This document shows positions 16,850-24,030 of a stretch of DNA of 24,030 nt, in pieces; positions within the stretch are counted from its first letter, which is position 1; the number at the start of each line of letters is the position of its first letter. The DNA comes from JASBSR01 sp963847575 (lineage in GTDB: Bacteria > Pseudomonadota > Gammaproteobacteria > SZUA-229): positions 1 to 24,030 of the forward strand of contig CAWKAL010000007.1 in assembly GCA_963847575.1 (NCBI GenBank). The letters are read 5' to 3'. The notes under the pieces were generated by a model, which was not told where the DNA came from, ran no database searches, and saw only the letters and a program-made list of their open reading frames with translations. Both the position numbers and the translations under genes were made by a program.

Positions 16850-16892
16850 GCCAACGCAGATAATCCAGCGCAAATGATCCAGCGCAGATAAT
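16837..16892 (+). repeat. Four tandem copies of a 14-bp unit spanning the rpsO stop codon
   Basis: The units are CCTGCGCAGATAAG (16837-16850), CCAACGCAGATAAT (16851-16864), CCAGCGCAAATGAT (16865-16878) and CCAGCGCAGATAAT (16879-16892). The first contains the last codons and TAA stop of rpsO, so the repeat appears to have expanded from the gene's 3' end into the rpsO-pnp gap. No terminator hairpin is visible between rpsO and pnp. Confidence 0.85.
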
Positions 16893-16910
16893 CAGCCACA
16901 CGCGAACAAC

Positions 16911-16925
16911 GATTATAATAATCGG
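16911..16925. promoter_or_regulatory. Palindrome with a consensus -10 box before pnp
   Basis: CGATTAT and ATAATCG arms around one central A (16910-16924 or one base either side) include a perfect TATAAT at 16914-16919. The bases at the usual -35 distance (ATCAGC, 16891-16896) are poor. In E. coli pnp has its own promoter in this gap as well as cotranscription from rpsO, so a weak pnp promoter is plausible. As a hairpin it would be short and AT-rich. Confidence 0.35.
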
Positions 16926-16936
16926 GAAACACAATA

Positions 16937-19033
16937 GTGAAACCAACAGCAATCAAGAAAACATTCCAGTACGGCGATCATGAAGTAACCATGGAGTGCG
17001 GTGAAATCGCACGCCAGGCCTCAGGCGCCGTGATGATCAGCATGGCGGACACCGTCGTCTTTGTAACTGCAGTCGTGATGAAAGACGCGGACCCCGGCAA
17101 GGATTTCTTCCCGATGACCGTGAACTACCAGGAGCGTACCTACGCCGCTGGCAAGATTCCGGGCGGATTCTTCCGCCGCGAAGGTCGTCCGAGCGAAAAT
17201 GAAACCCTGATTTCACGCCTGATCGATCGCCCGATTCGTCCGCTGTTTCCAAAAGGCTTTAAAAACGAAACCCAGATTGTTGCCACCGTGGTTTCGGTCT
17301 GCAGTGAAGTCGATCCTGAAATCCCCGCGATTATCGGTGCGTCTGCTGCACTCGCCATTGCCGGTGTACCGTTTGCCGGCCCGCTGGGCGCGGCACGTGT
17401 CGGTTACAAGGACGGTGCTTACCTGCTGAATCCTTCCAAAGAAGCCATGAAAACCTCTGATCTTGACCTCGTGGTTGCGGGTACCGCTGATGCCGTGCTG
17501 ATGGTGGAATCAGAAGCCAAAATGCTGTCAGAAGATGTCATGCTGGGTGCGGTCATGTTCGGTCACGAGCAGATGCAGATCCCGATCAAGGCAATCAACG
17601 AGCTGGCTGCCGAAGTCGGCAATGAAGGCTGGACCTGGGAAGCGGCCGCCGCCGATGAATCGCTGGCCGACAAAATGGCCGCTGCTTACAGTGCACAACT
17701 CACCGAGGCCTACCAGGTGGCTGACAAAATGCAGCGCCAGGACACGGTAAAAGCGATTAAAAACGCTGCCGTTGCAGAACTGGTTTCAGACGATGGCTGG
17801 GATGAAGCTGCCGTTACCGGCGCGTTCTACAAGCTGGAAAAAACAATCGTACGCGGCCGCATTATTGCCGGTGAAAAACGTATCGACGGTCGTACCACCA
17901 GCGATGTGCGCCAGATCACCGTGCGCACCGGTGTGCTGCCACGTACCCACGGTTCGGCACTGTTTACCCGCGGTGAAACCCAGGCACTGGTCGTCACCAC
18001 GCTGGGTACTGCACGTGATGCACAGATTATCGATGCCCTGGAAGGCTCATACCGCGAGCCCTTCATGCTGCACTACAACTTCCCGCCTTACTGTGTCGGT
18101 GAAACCGGCATGGTCGGCAGTCCAAAACGCCGCGAAATCGGTCATGGACGTCTGGCCAAGCGCGGCGTGCTGGGGGTGATGCCGTCGGAAGAAGAATTCC
18201 CCTACACCATTCGCGTGGTCTCGGAAATCACCGAGTCCAACGGTTCGAGCTCGATGGCCTCGGTCTGCGGTACCAGCCTGTCGTTGATGGATGCGGGTGT
18301 GCCGATCAAGTCACCGGTGGCCGGTATTGCCATGGGCCTGATTAAAGAAGGCGACAAGTTTGCCGTACTCACCGATATCCTCGGTGATGAAGATCACCTC
18401 GGCGACATGGATTTCAAAGTCGCGGGTTCTGCCGAAGGTATTTGTGCGCTGCAGATGGACATCAAGATCACCGGTATTACCCGCGAGATCATGCACGCCG
18501 CGCTGGAACAGGCCAAGCACGGTCGTATGTATATTCTCGATGAAATGGCCAAGGTAATTTCTGCGCCGAATACTGAAATGTCACAATATGCACCGCGTTA
18601 CCTGACATTGAAGATTGATCCTGACAAGATCCGTGATGTGATCGGCAAGGGCGGCGCAGTGATTCGTGCGCTGACCGAAGAAACCGGCGCCACTATCGAT
18701 ATCGACGATGACGGTAATGTGAAAATTGCCTCCAGCGATCTGGCAGCTGCTGAAGAAGCCAGGACCCGCATTGAGCAAATTACCTCGGAAGCTGAAGTCG
18801 GCGTGATCTACAACGGTACCGTGAAGAAAATCATGGATTTTGGTGCCTTCGTGGAAATCCTGCCGGGTAAAGATGGCCTGGTACATATTTCGCAGATTTG
18901 CGAAGAGCGTGTCGAGAATGTCAGCGACAAACTCTCTGAAGGCGACACCGTGAAAGTCAAAGTACTGGAGATTGATCGCCAGGGTCGTATTCGTCTCAGC
19001 ATGAAAGCAGTTGAAGACGAAGCTGTTGCCTGA
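16937..19033 (+). CDS. pnp: Polyribonucleotide nucleotidyltransferase (PNPase)
   Basis: PNPase degrades RNA 3' to 5' by phosphorolysis and is part of the RNA degradosome in many Gammaproteobacteria. The 698-residue product has the normal architecture: the first RNase PH domain (QASGAVMISMADTVVFVTAV; GGFFRREGRPSENETLISRL), an all-helical linker, and the second, catalytic RNase PH domain (TRGETQALVVTTLGT; SNGSSSMASVCGTSLSLMDA). A KH domain with GKGG (KIRDVIGKGGAVI, near 565) and an S1 domain (IMDFGAFVEILPGKDGLVHI) follow. The start is GTG at 16937 with GGGAA at 16924-16928 upstream. That weak start is compatible with the known post-transcriptional autocontrol of pnp. The frame is intact. Confidence 0.97.
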   Translation: MKPTAIKKTFQYGDHEVTMECGEIARQASGAVMISMADTVVFVTAVVMKDADPGKDFFPMTVNYQERTYAAGKIPGGFFRREGRPSENETLISRLIDRPIRPLFPKGFKNETQIVATVVSVCSEVDPEIPAIIGASAALAIAGVPFAGPLGAARVGYKDGAYLLNPSKEAMKTSDLDLVVAGTADAVLMVESEAKMLSEDVMLGAVMFGHEQMQIPIKAINELAAEVGNEGWTWEAAAADESLADKMAAAYSAQLTEAYQVADKMQRQDTVKAIKNAAVAELVSDDGWDEAAVTGAFYKLEKTIVRGRIIAGEKRIDGRTTSDVRQITVRTGVLPRTHGSALFTRGETQALVVTTLGTARDAQIIDALEGSYREPFMLHYNFPPYCVGETGMVGSPKRREIGHGRLAKRGVLGVMPSEEEFPYTIRVVSEITESNGSSSMASVCGTSLSLMDAGVPIKSPVAGIAMGLIKEGDKFAVLTDILGDEDHLGDMDFKVAGSAEGICALQMDIKITGITREIMHAALEQAKHGRMYILDEMAKVISAPNTEMSQYAPRYLTLKIDPDKIRDVIGKGGAVIRALTEETGATIDIDDDGNVKIASSDLAAAEEARTRIEQITSEAEVGVIYNGTVKKIMDFGAFVEILPGKDGLVHISQICEERVENVSDKLSEGDTVKVKVLEIDRQGRIRLSMKAVEDEAVA

Positions 19034-19047
19034 TCTCACACCATGCA

Positions 19048-19087
19048 GGCAATAAAAAAGGAGCCGCGAGGCTCCTTTTTTATTGCC
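19048..19087. terminator. Strong intrinsic terminator after pnp
   Basis: Perfect inverted repeat with 18-base arms (19048-19065 and 19070-19087), a GCGA tetraloop, a GGAGCC/GGCTCC core, and A6 and T6 tracts. It lies 14 bases after the pnp stop and closes the rimP-pnp operon. Its symmetry would also let it terminate transcription from the other strand, although no minus-strand gene faces it. Confidence 0.93.
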
Positions 19088-19187
19088 CGGCTATATTTAG
19101 CTAAATTCGTGACGAATCGCCCTGTGACGGGGAATTTTTATACTTTTGCGCTACACTCCTGAAAAGTACAAACAAGGGGAGCGAAGA

Positions 19188-19763
19188 GTGAACATAAAAT
19201 CAAAACAATTCAGGGCTGTGCTGGCGGTTAATATACTGGCGCTGGGGCTGGCGGCCTGTTCAAGTTCGCCTGCACCGTGGAGCCGTCCAGATACCTCACC
19301 GTGGACAGATAAACGCGCCGCAGAAGCGAGTGCTGTGCCCGATGATGAAATCATTGTGCAGGAACCGGTCATTTATGAACCTGCTCCGGTTACCTACGAA
19401 CCAGATCCAGTCGTGTATGAGCCTATGATCGATGTACCACCACCCGCGGGTGTCGAGGCGCGTTCGGTCGTATCTGACATTAATAATGAGCAACGCATCA
19501 TGGCCCTGCCGGGCAATCATTATGCAGTCCAGGTTTACGCCAGTACCACGCTCGCGAGCATGGATAAATTCAAGAACCAGAATCTGCTGGACGATCTGCT
19601 AACAGTGAAAACTGACCGCAATGGCAAGACCATGTATGTACTGGTTGATGTCCATGAAACCCGTGGCAGTGCACAACTGGCAGCGGCAGAGCTGGAAAGC
19701 AAGATTGGCAGCAAGCCCTGGGTTCGCTCAGTCGCGGGACTGCAGAAAGTCGTACAGCAATAA
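19188..19763 (+). CDS. Lipoprotein with a C-terminal SPOR-like domain
   Basis: I choose the GTG at 19188 (191 residues) because AAGGGGAG lies about 7 bases before it and the product then begins with a lipoprotein signal (NIKSKQFRAVLAVNILAL), with lipobox LAAC and the modified cysteine near residue 24. An ATG at 19146 adds 14 residues that would spoil the signal. A proline-rich linker follows with three repeats, EPVIYEP, APVTYEP and DPVVYEP (about residues 62-82). The C-terminal part, from HYAVQVYASTTLASMDKF to the end, has the beta-alpha-beta pattern of a SPOR domain, which binds denuded peptidoglycan at division sites. It stands alone between two terminators. Its exact role is unknown; SPOR assignment is by eye. 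Confidence 0.75.
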   Translation: MNIKSKQFRAVLAVNILALGLAACSSSPAPWSRPDTSPWTDKRAAEASAVPDDEIIVQEPVIYEPAPVTYEPDPVVYEPMIDVPPPAGVEARSVVSDINNEQRIMALPGNHYAVQVYASTTLASMDKFKNQNLLDDLLTVKTDRNGKTMYVLVDVHETRGSAQLAAAELESKIGSKPWVRSVAGLQKVVQQ

Positions 19764-19786
19764 TTTTTCACCATAGCGTGTATCAG

Positions 19787-19813
19787 GAAGGCCGGTTTTC
19801 CGGCCTTCTTTTT
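19787..19813 (+). terminator. Intrinsic terminator after the SPOR lipoprotein gene
   Basis: GAAGGCCGG (19787-19795), a TTTT loop, CCGGCCTTC (19800-19808) and five T. A nine-base-pair GC-rich stem directly followed by the U tract is textbook Rho-independent form. Confidence 0.92.
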
Positions 19814-20062
19814 GCGTGATAGAGAACCGCGCAGGCAGTCTGACTGTCGTATTCCCGTGATTAATGTTGCACAGGATCGACGGCTATGCAGTAACACGTA
19901 ACATAAACATATCGACCGCGCGACGCGAGGACAAACCGGGATAAACAAGCACGTCAAGACGGCGTAGAATCAGCAGTCAGTTGACTGATAAACTAGGCAG
20001 GTCGGTACCTGTTCAATATCTGCAGCATCAGCAGGCGTTTTCAACCTGAAAAAGAAGATAAT
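19814..20062. other. Intergenic region before the TRAP operon, with two short inverted repeats
   Basis: There is no plausible gene in these 249 bases. Two short symmetric elements are present: CAGTCA-GT-TGACTG (19974-19987) and CAGGT-CGGT-ACCTG (19998-20011). A TTGACT at 19981-19986, inside the first palindrome, resembles a -35 box, but I find no good -10 at the right distance. The palindromes could be operator sites for the transporter operon, which has no regulator gene beside it inside the window. Confidence 0.4.
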
Positions 20063-20947
20063 ATGCTTTTAGCTTTAGCCACTCGACGCATGCCCGCAGG
20101 GCCCGGATTTGCTTCAGTCATTCTCCTGATGTTAATCGTCAGCGGTTGTGGACAGTATGTTTCGAATGCCAAAAAAGAGTTTGCGGAAGGTCTCTCGGCC
20201 ACGATACTTGAGCATGATGACAGCGAGACCATAAAACAGGCGATGCCGGCCTACATGGTGCTGGTGAGCAGCATGATTCGTTCGGACCCGGATAATGTCG
20301 GGCTGCTGATGTCAGGTGCAAAGCTCTATGGCGCTTACGCATCGGTATTCGTGGAAAACAAGGATCGCCAGCGCGTGCTGTCAGCAAGGGCATTTGAGTA
20401 TGCCAGTCATGCACTGTGTGTTACCCGGCCGACTAGTTGTGATATGCGTAAAAATTCATATCACCAGTTTGAGCTGTCGCTTGAACAATTTAATAAAGCT
20501 GATGCAGGCGTGCTGTTTTCACTTGGCAGTGCCTGGGCCGGCCTGATCCAGGCCAGTAGTACAGACTGGAATGCGATCGCTGAGTTACCGCGCGCCAAAG
20601 CTGTAATCGAACGTGTACTGCAACTCGATGAGACAATAAATAATGGCGACGCGCACATCTACATGGGTGTAATGCAATCGCTGCTGCCGGAATCCATGGG
20701 TGGGAAACCCGAGCTGGCCAGGCAACACTTTGAAAGAGCTATCAAGATATCGACAGGTGTTAACCTGATGGCCAGGCTGATGTATGCAGAAAAATATGCA
20801 CGCCTGGTATTTAATCGCGAATTGCATGACAGCTTGTTAAAAGAAATACTCGAAACAGACATCAGTAAGTCTGACAACAGGCTGATTGATGTCGTCGTGC
20901 AGGAGCGCGCACGGAAACTGCTGGCGAATGCGGATGATTACTTTTAG
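20063..20947 (+). CDS. TRAP transporter TatT-like lipoprotein component
   Basis: The product has 294 residues. It has a lipoprotein signal with lipobox IVSGC (cysteine near residue 29) after a hydrophobic stretch (FASVILLMLIVSG), so it is probably anchored to a membrane facing the periplasm. The remainder is alpha-helical with TPR-like segments, including KPELARQHFERAIKISTG. It fits the TRAP-associated T component family, known from the Treponema pallidum TatPT pair, where a trimeric TPR protein binds the solute-binding protein. The neighbours support this: the binding protein and both membrane subunits follow directly. The start ATG at 20063 has AAGAAG upstream. Its function in transport is inferred from the family. 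Confidence 0.82.
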   Translation: MLLALATRRMPAGPGFASVILLMLIVSGCGQYVSNAKKEFAEGLSATILEHDDSETIKQAMPAYMVLVSSMIRSDPDNVGLLMSGAKLYGAYASVFVENKDRQRVLSARAFEYASHALCVTRPTSCDMRKNSYHQFELSLEQFNKADAGVLFSLGSAWAGLIQASSTDWNAIAELPRAKAVIERVLQLDETINNGDAHIYMGVMQSLLPESMGGKPELARQHFERAIKISTGVNLMARLMYAEKYARLVFNRELHDSLLKEILETDISKSDNRLIDVVVQERARKLLANADDYF

Positions 20948-20999
20948 TGAGTAAGCAAACCGGATACACCTGCTGAAATTGTCACAGGCAAGAAAAAAT

Positions 21000-22013
21000 A
21001 TGAAAAAAAACAGAGTCACGCTATTCCTTACGCTACCAACACTGCTCGTAGCTATGCTGGGGAGTTTACCTGTCAGTGCACTGGTATTGAAAGTTGCCAC
21101 TATCTCGCCCGACGGAACAGCCTGGATGCAGAAAATGCGCGACGGTGCTGACGAAATCAAAAAACAGACCCAGGGCAGGGTGGAGATCAAGTTCTACCCG
21201 GGTGGCGTCATGGGCAGTGATGAAAATGTGCTGCGTAAAATCCGCATCGGGCAGTTGCAGGGCGGTGCGGTTACCGCGGGCAGCCTGACCAATATATCCA
21301 AAGATATCGATATTTACGGCTTGCCGTTTCTGTTCAGTTCGCTTGAAGAAGTTGACCACGTACGTAGCCAGATGGATACGGTTCTCAAGCAGCAGCTTGA
21401 ATCTAACGGGTTTGTCTGTTTTGGCCTGGCAGAAGGTGGTTTTTCCTACATGATGTCTAATAAACCGCTACGTACAGTTGATGATGTGCGGGACCGTAAA
21501 GTCTGGGTGCCCGCAGGTAATGATGTCGGTGAAGCCGTGTTTAGCAGTGCCAACATATCGCCGGTTTCATTGCCAATATCCGATGTGCTGACCGCCATGC
21601 AGACGGGTTTGATTGACACTGTTATTACTTCACCGATTGGTGCGATCGCATTGCAGTGGCATACCAGGATTAAATATGCAGTCGATGTGCCGCTGATTTA
21701 TTATTCAGCCCTGCTTGTTATCGACAAAAAAGCATTTTCAAAAATCAATACTGAAGATGCCGCCATAGTACGGTCGATTATGGAGGTCAGCTTCAGGGAA
21801 ATCGACAGGCAAAATAGACAGGACAATATTGCGGCGCGCAAGGCCTTGCAAAACCAGGGCATAGAATTTATCAAGCTGACGGATGCATCGCTCAAAGAGT
21901 GGCATGCGATTGGCGAGCTTGCGATGAAAAAGCTGGAGAAAAAAAGCAGTTTCACACAATCAATATATGATCAGTTAATTCGTAGTTTGCGCGCCTCGGC
22001 TGCTGCTAATTAA
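21000..22013 (+). CDS. TRAP transporter substrate-binding protein (DctP family, TatP type)
   Basis: This periplasmic binding protein delivers a ligand to the TRAP membrane subunits. I choose ATG 21000 (337 residues): a signal peptide follows (KKNRVTLFLTLPTLLVAM) with cleavage after VSA, so the mature protein starts LVLKVATISPDGTAW. A TTG at 20979 would add seven residues before the signal. Family landmarks are FYPGGVMGSDENVLRKIRIG, DIYGLPFLFSSLEEVDHV, and VLTAMQTGLIDTVITSPIGA. Where canonical DctP proteins have the carboxylate-binding arginine (motif K-I/V-R-V-P), this one has Trp169 (RKVWVPAGND). This is a trait of the TatT-associated branch and argues against a simple organic-acid ligand. 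The ligand is unknown. Confidence 0.92.
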   Translation: MKKNRVTLFLTLPTLLVAMLGSLPVSALVLKVATISPDGTAWMQKMRDGADEIKKQTQGRVEIKFYPGGVMGSDENVLRKIRIGQLQGGAVTAGSLTNISKDIDIYGLPFLFSSLEEVDHVRSQMDTVLKQQLESNGFVCFGLAEGGFSYMMSNKPLRTVDDVRDRKVWVPAGNDVGEAVFSSANISPVSLPISDVLTAMQTGLIDTVITSPIGAIALQWHTRIKYAVDVPLIYYSALLVIDKKAFSKINTEDAAIVRSIMEVSFREIDRQNRQDNIAARKALQNQGIEFIKLTDASLKEWHAIGELAMKKLEKKSSFTQSIYDQLIRSLRASAAAN

Positions 22014-22028
22014 CCCAGCTGCCGTTCC

Positions 22029-22514
22029 ATGAACAGACGCGTTGCCAGGACCTTAATTTGGATCAACAGGATTGAGGACTGGTTTCTGATAATCATGCTG
22101 GCAGTTATGGTACTGCTGGCAGTGGCGCAAATCATTTATCGCAATTTTTTTGATTCAGGTGTTGCCTGGATTGATCCATCCCTGAGAATACTGGTACTGT
22201 GGGTCGCACTCTCCGGCGCGGTCATTGCAACGCGCACAGACAATCATATCCGTATCGATTTTTTCACCCGTTATATGTCAGCCACTGCCTGTAAATTCGT
22301 ACAGCGCGCTGTCTATGCGTTTTCAGTCGTCGTTTGTGTTTTTATTTCATGGCACGCGTTTCGCTTTGTGCAGATGGAATATGCCTACGGTACTGAAGTA
22401 TTTTCCGGGATGAAAGCCTGGGTGACGCAACTGGTAATACCGGCTGGATTTTTCATGATGGCAATGCGCTATTTGATGTTATTCATCTCGCCGCCTAAAG
22501 TGAGCAAACGCTGA
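22029..22514 (+). CDS. TRAP transporter small permease subunit (DctQ family)
   Basis: The 161-residue product has four predicted membrane helices, the standard DctQ topology. The segments are roughly residues 17-37, 52-70, 93-113 and 133-153. The family signature near the second helix reads WIDPSLRILVLWVALSGAVI, followed by TRTDNHIRIDF, which matches the conserved R-x-x-x-H-I-x-V/I-D pattern. DctQ scaffolds the large subunit. The start ATG at 22029 lies 15 bases after the binding protein's stop without a strong ribosome binding site. The stop TGA at 22512-22514 overlaps the next start by one base. Confidence 0.92.
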   Translation: MNRRVARTLIWINRIEDWFLIIMLAVMVLLAVAQIIYRNFFDSGVAWIDPSLRILVLWVALSGAVIATRTDNHIRIDFFTRYMSATACKFVQRAVYAFSVVVCVFISWHAFRFVQMEYAYGTEVFSGMKAWVTQLVIPAGFFMMAMRYLMLFISPPKVSKR

Positions 22515-23806
22515 TGGCGATCGGGATTTTCATGGTGGCCCTGCTGATTGTGCTCGGTGTACCGCTGTTTATCGTTATCGCCAGTAGCGCGCTCTACGGA
22601 TTTTCACGTTCGGGCGTTGACCTGTCAGTTATTGCGATCGAAATTTATCGCATTGTCGACACCCCCATCCTGGTAGCTATCCCGTTGTTTACCCTGGCGG
22701 GCTACCTGCTTGGAGAGAGCAAGGCCTCGGAACGGCTGGTGAAACTTACCGACGCGATGATGGGCTGGATGCCCGGCGGCCTTGCTATTGTGTCGTTGTT
22801 TGCCTGTGCTTTTTTTACTGCACTCACTGGCGCGTCGGGTGCCACCATTATCGCCCTTGGCGCGATTCTTTATCCTGCGATGAAACAGGCAGGATATGCC
22901 GAAAAATTCAATCTTGGATTAATCACCTCGTCGGGCAGCCTGGGCCTGCTGTTCCCGCCGTCGATCGCGCTCATCCTGTATGGCGTGATTGCTCAGCAGA
23001 TGGATATCGGCCAGCCGGTGGCGATTGATGACCTGTTCCTGGCGGGTTTGTTGCCAGGCCTGTTGATGTTGTTGATGCTCACCGCCTGGAGTGTGTATAG
23101 CAGTACCCGACCCGCAACAGTCATTCGCAGAACCGAGTTTTCCATGGCCAGATTAGTATCTGCGCTCAGGGAATCGCTCTGGGAATTGCCCATGCCGCTG
23201 GTTTTGATCGGCGGCATTTATGGCGGTTATTTCGCTATCTCGGAAGCTGCGGCGGTTTCGGTGTTATACGTGTTTATTGTCGAAGTGGTGATCCTGCGAG
23301 AAGTGCCGCTAAGAAAACTACCCAACATCATGCGCGATTCGATGGTACTCGTCGGCGGCGTGCTGGTCATTCTCGGGGTTTCGCTGGCATCGACGAATTA
23401 CCTGATCGACGCCGAAGTACCGAACAAGCTGTTCGCGGTGGTTCGCGAGCACATCGACAGCAGGCTGACGTTCCTGATTGTGCTTAATATATTCCTGCTT
23501 GGGCTTGGCATGATCCTGGATGTTTTCTCCGCGCTGGTGATTATCGTGCCACTGATCCTGCCCATGGCGGTGGGCTATGGTATTCACCCGATCCACCTCG
23601 GTATTATCTTTCTTGCCAATATGCAAATCGGTTATTTCACCCCGCCGGTGGGCATGAACCTGTTCATCGCCAGTTATCGATTCCACAAACCGGTCACCGA
23701 GCTGTATGCGGCTACGATACCGTTCATGATTATCCTGATGATCGCGGTGCTGATTATTACCTACTGGCCGGAGTTGTCGCTGTACCTTGTGAATAATAAA
23801 CATTAA
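22514..23806 (+). CDS. TRAP transporter large permease subunit (DctM family)
   Basis: The DctM-type subunit is the Na+-coupled elevator-type transport channel of TRAP systems. The 430-residue product has the family length and many membrane helices. Signatures visible are ALTGASGATIIALGAILYP, LGLITSSGSLGLLFPPSIAL (with the re-entrant PPS motif), and the C-terminal repeat equivalent FLANMQIGYFTPPVGMNLFI. It starts at ATG 22514, overlapping the DctQ stop (TGATGG), so translation is coupled. No terminator hairpin is obvious in the 88 bases that follow, so the downstream small gene may be cotranscribed. Confidence 0.95.
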   Translation: MAIGIFMVALLIVLGVPLFIVIASSALYGFSRSGVDLSVIAIEIYRIVDTPILVAIPLFTLAGYLLGESKASERLVKLTDAMMGWMPGGLAIVSLFACAFFTALTGASGATIIALGAILYPAMKQAGYAEKFNLGLITSSGSLGLLFPPSIALILYGVIAQQMDIGQPVAIDDLFLAGLLPGLLMLLMLTAWSVYSSTRPATVIRRTEFSMARLVSALRESLWELPMPLVLIGGIYGGYFAISEAAAVSVLYVFIVEVVILREVPLRKLPNIMRDSMVLVGGVLVILGVSLASTNYLIDAEVPNKLFAVVREHIDSRLTFLIVLNIFLLGLGMILDVFSALVIIVPLILPMAVGYGIHPIHLGIIFLANMQIGYFTPPVGMNLFIASYRFHKPVTELYAATIPFMIILMIAVLIITYWPELSLYLVNNKH

Positions 23807-23824
23807 TCACTTGCCGCTAATGTC

Positions 23825-23888
23825 GCAAAGGACGCAAATAAAAACTTTATTAATGTAAAAGAAAATAATTGATTGCAAAGGGCGCAAA
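23825..23888 (+). repeat. Pair of GCAAAGG-type direct repeats
   Basis: GCAAAGGACGCAAA (23825-23838) and GCAAAGGGCGCAAA (23875-23888) differ at one base of 14, and their starts are 50 bases apart. The stretch between them is very AT-rich. Short repeats of the kind GCAAAG-n-CGCAAAG occur between genes in various proteobacteria, to my knowledge without a firm function. The second copy ends just before the ATG at 23895 and may supply its weak ribosome binding sequence. Confidence 0.65.
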
Positions 23889-23894
23889 GAAAAA

Positions 23895-24030
23895 ATGTTA
23901 AGTGAATTTAATGATATTCATTGCCCGTACTGTGGCGAAAAAATTGAATTGTTTATTGATCGTTCGATAGACGAGCAGAGTTATATCGAAGATTGTTCGG
24001 TGTGCTGTCGGCCGATTGAGCTGACGGTGA
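23895..24030 (+). CDS. CPXCG-motif cysteine-rich protein (right edge partial)
   Basis: The ATG at 23895 opens a frame that is still open at the window edge after 45 codons. It carries CPYCGEKIELFID (Cys10 and Cys13) and DCSVCCRPIEL (Cys34, Cys37, Cys38), the layout of the short CPXCG-containing protein family found in Gammaproteobacteria, probably a small zinc-ribbon-like fold. Family members are about 60 residues, so only some 15-20 residues are missing. The function is unknown. Low GC in the 90 bases before it contrasts with the rest of the window. Confidence 0.8.
   Translation, partial: MLSEFNDIHCPYCGEKIELFIDRSIDEQSYIEDCSVCCRPIELTV

Overview
The window looks like a gammaproteobacterial chromosome segment of moderate GC. 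It is core housekeeping sequence with two accessory insertions. The grounds are the gene order (nuo operon, then initiator tRNA, then rimP-nusA-infB-rbfA-truB-rpsO-pnp), the protein families, and the sigma70-like promoters and intrinsic terminators. No species can be named from the sequence alone.

Region 1 (1-8277, + strand) is the distal half of the NADH:ubiquinone oxidoreductase (complex I) operon: the end of nuoG, then nuoH, I, J, K, L, M and N, tightly packed or overlapping. It ends at a symmetrical bidirectional terminator. Region 2 (8286-10076, - strand) is a convergent gene for an exported PhoPQ-activated pathogenicity-related (PqaA-like) alpha/beta hydrolase. It sits between nuoN and the initiator tRNA. 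Region 3 (10222-19087, + strand) is the metY-rimP-nusA-infB-rbfA-truB-rpsO-pnp transcription/translation cluster. It has a good promoter before tRNA-fMet, a structured leader with an attenuator-like terminator before rimP, a probable internal promoter before rpsO, and a strong terminator after pnp. Region 4 (19188-19813) is a single SPOR-domain-like lipoprotein gene with its own terminator. Region 5 (20063-23806) is a TRAP transporter operon of the TatT type: TPR-like lipoprotein, periplasmic binding protein, DctQ-like and DctM-like membrane subunits. The window ends inside a small CPXCG-type cysteine-rich protein gene.

The most notable observation is that four of the most conserved genes here (nuoJ, nusA, infB, rpsO) are each broken by exactly one extra nucleotide. 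Removing one base restores a canonical full-length protein in each case: 207, 499, 844 and 89 residues. All four shifts have the same sign. None lies in a long homopolymer. At each site the zero-frame codon being entered is a stop (TGA, TAG) or a codon that looks uncommon here (CGA, GGA). Either the source sequence carries residual single-base insertion errors, or this lineage uses +1 frameshifting in essential genes. The sequence alone cannot decide between these, so I report the sites individually and together. Other points of interest are a 14-bp tandem repeat that grew out of the rpsO stop-codon region, a U1/U72 mismatch in the initiator tRNA, and a TRAP binding protein that has Trp where canonical family members have the carboxylate-binding Arg.
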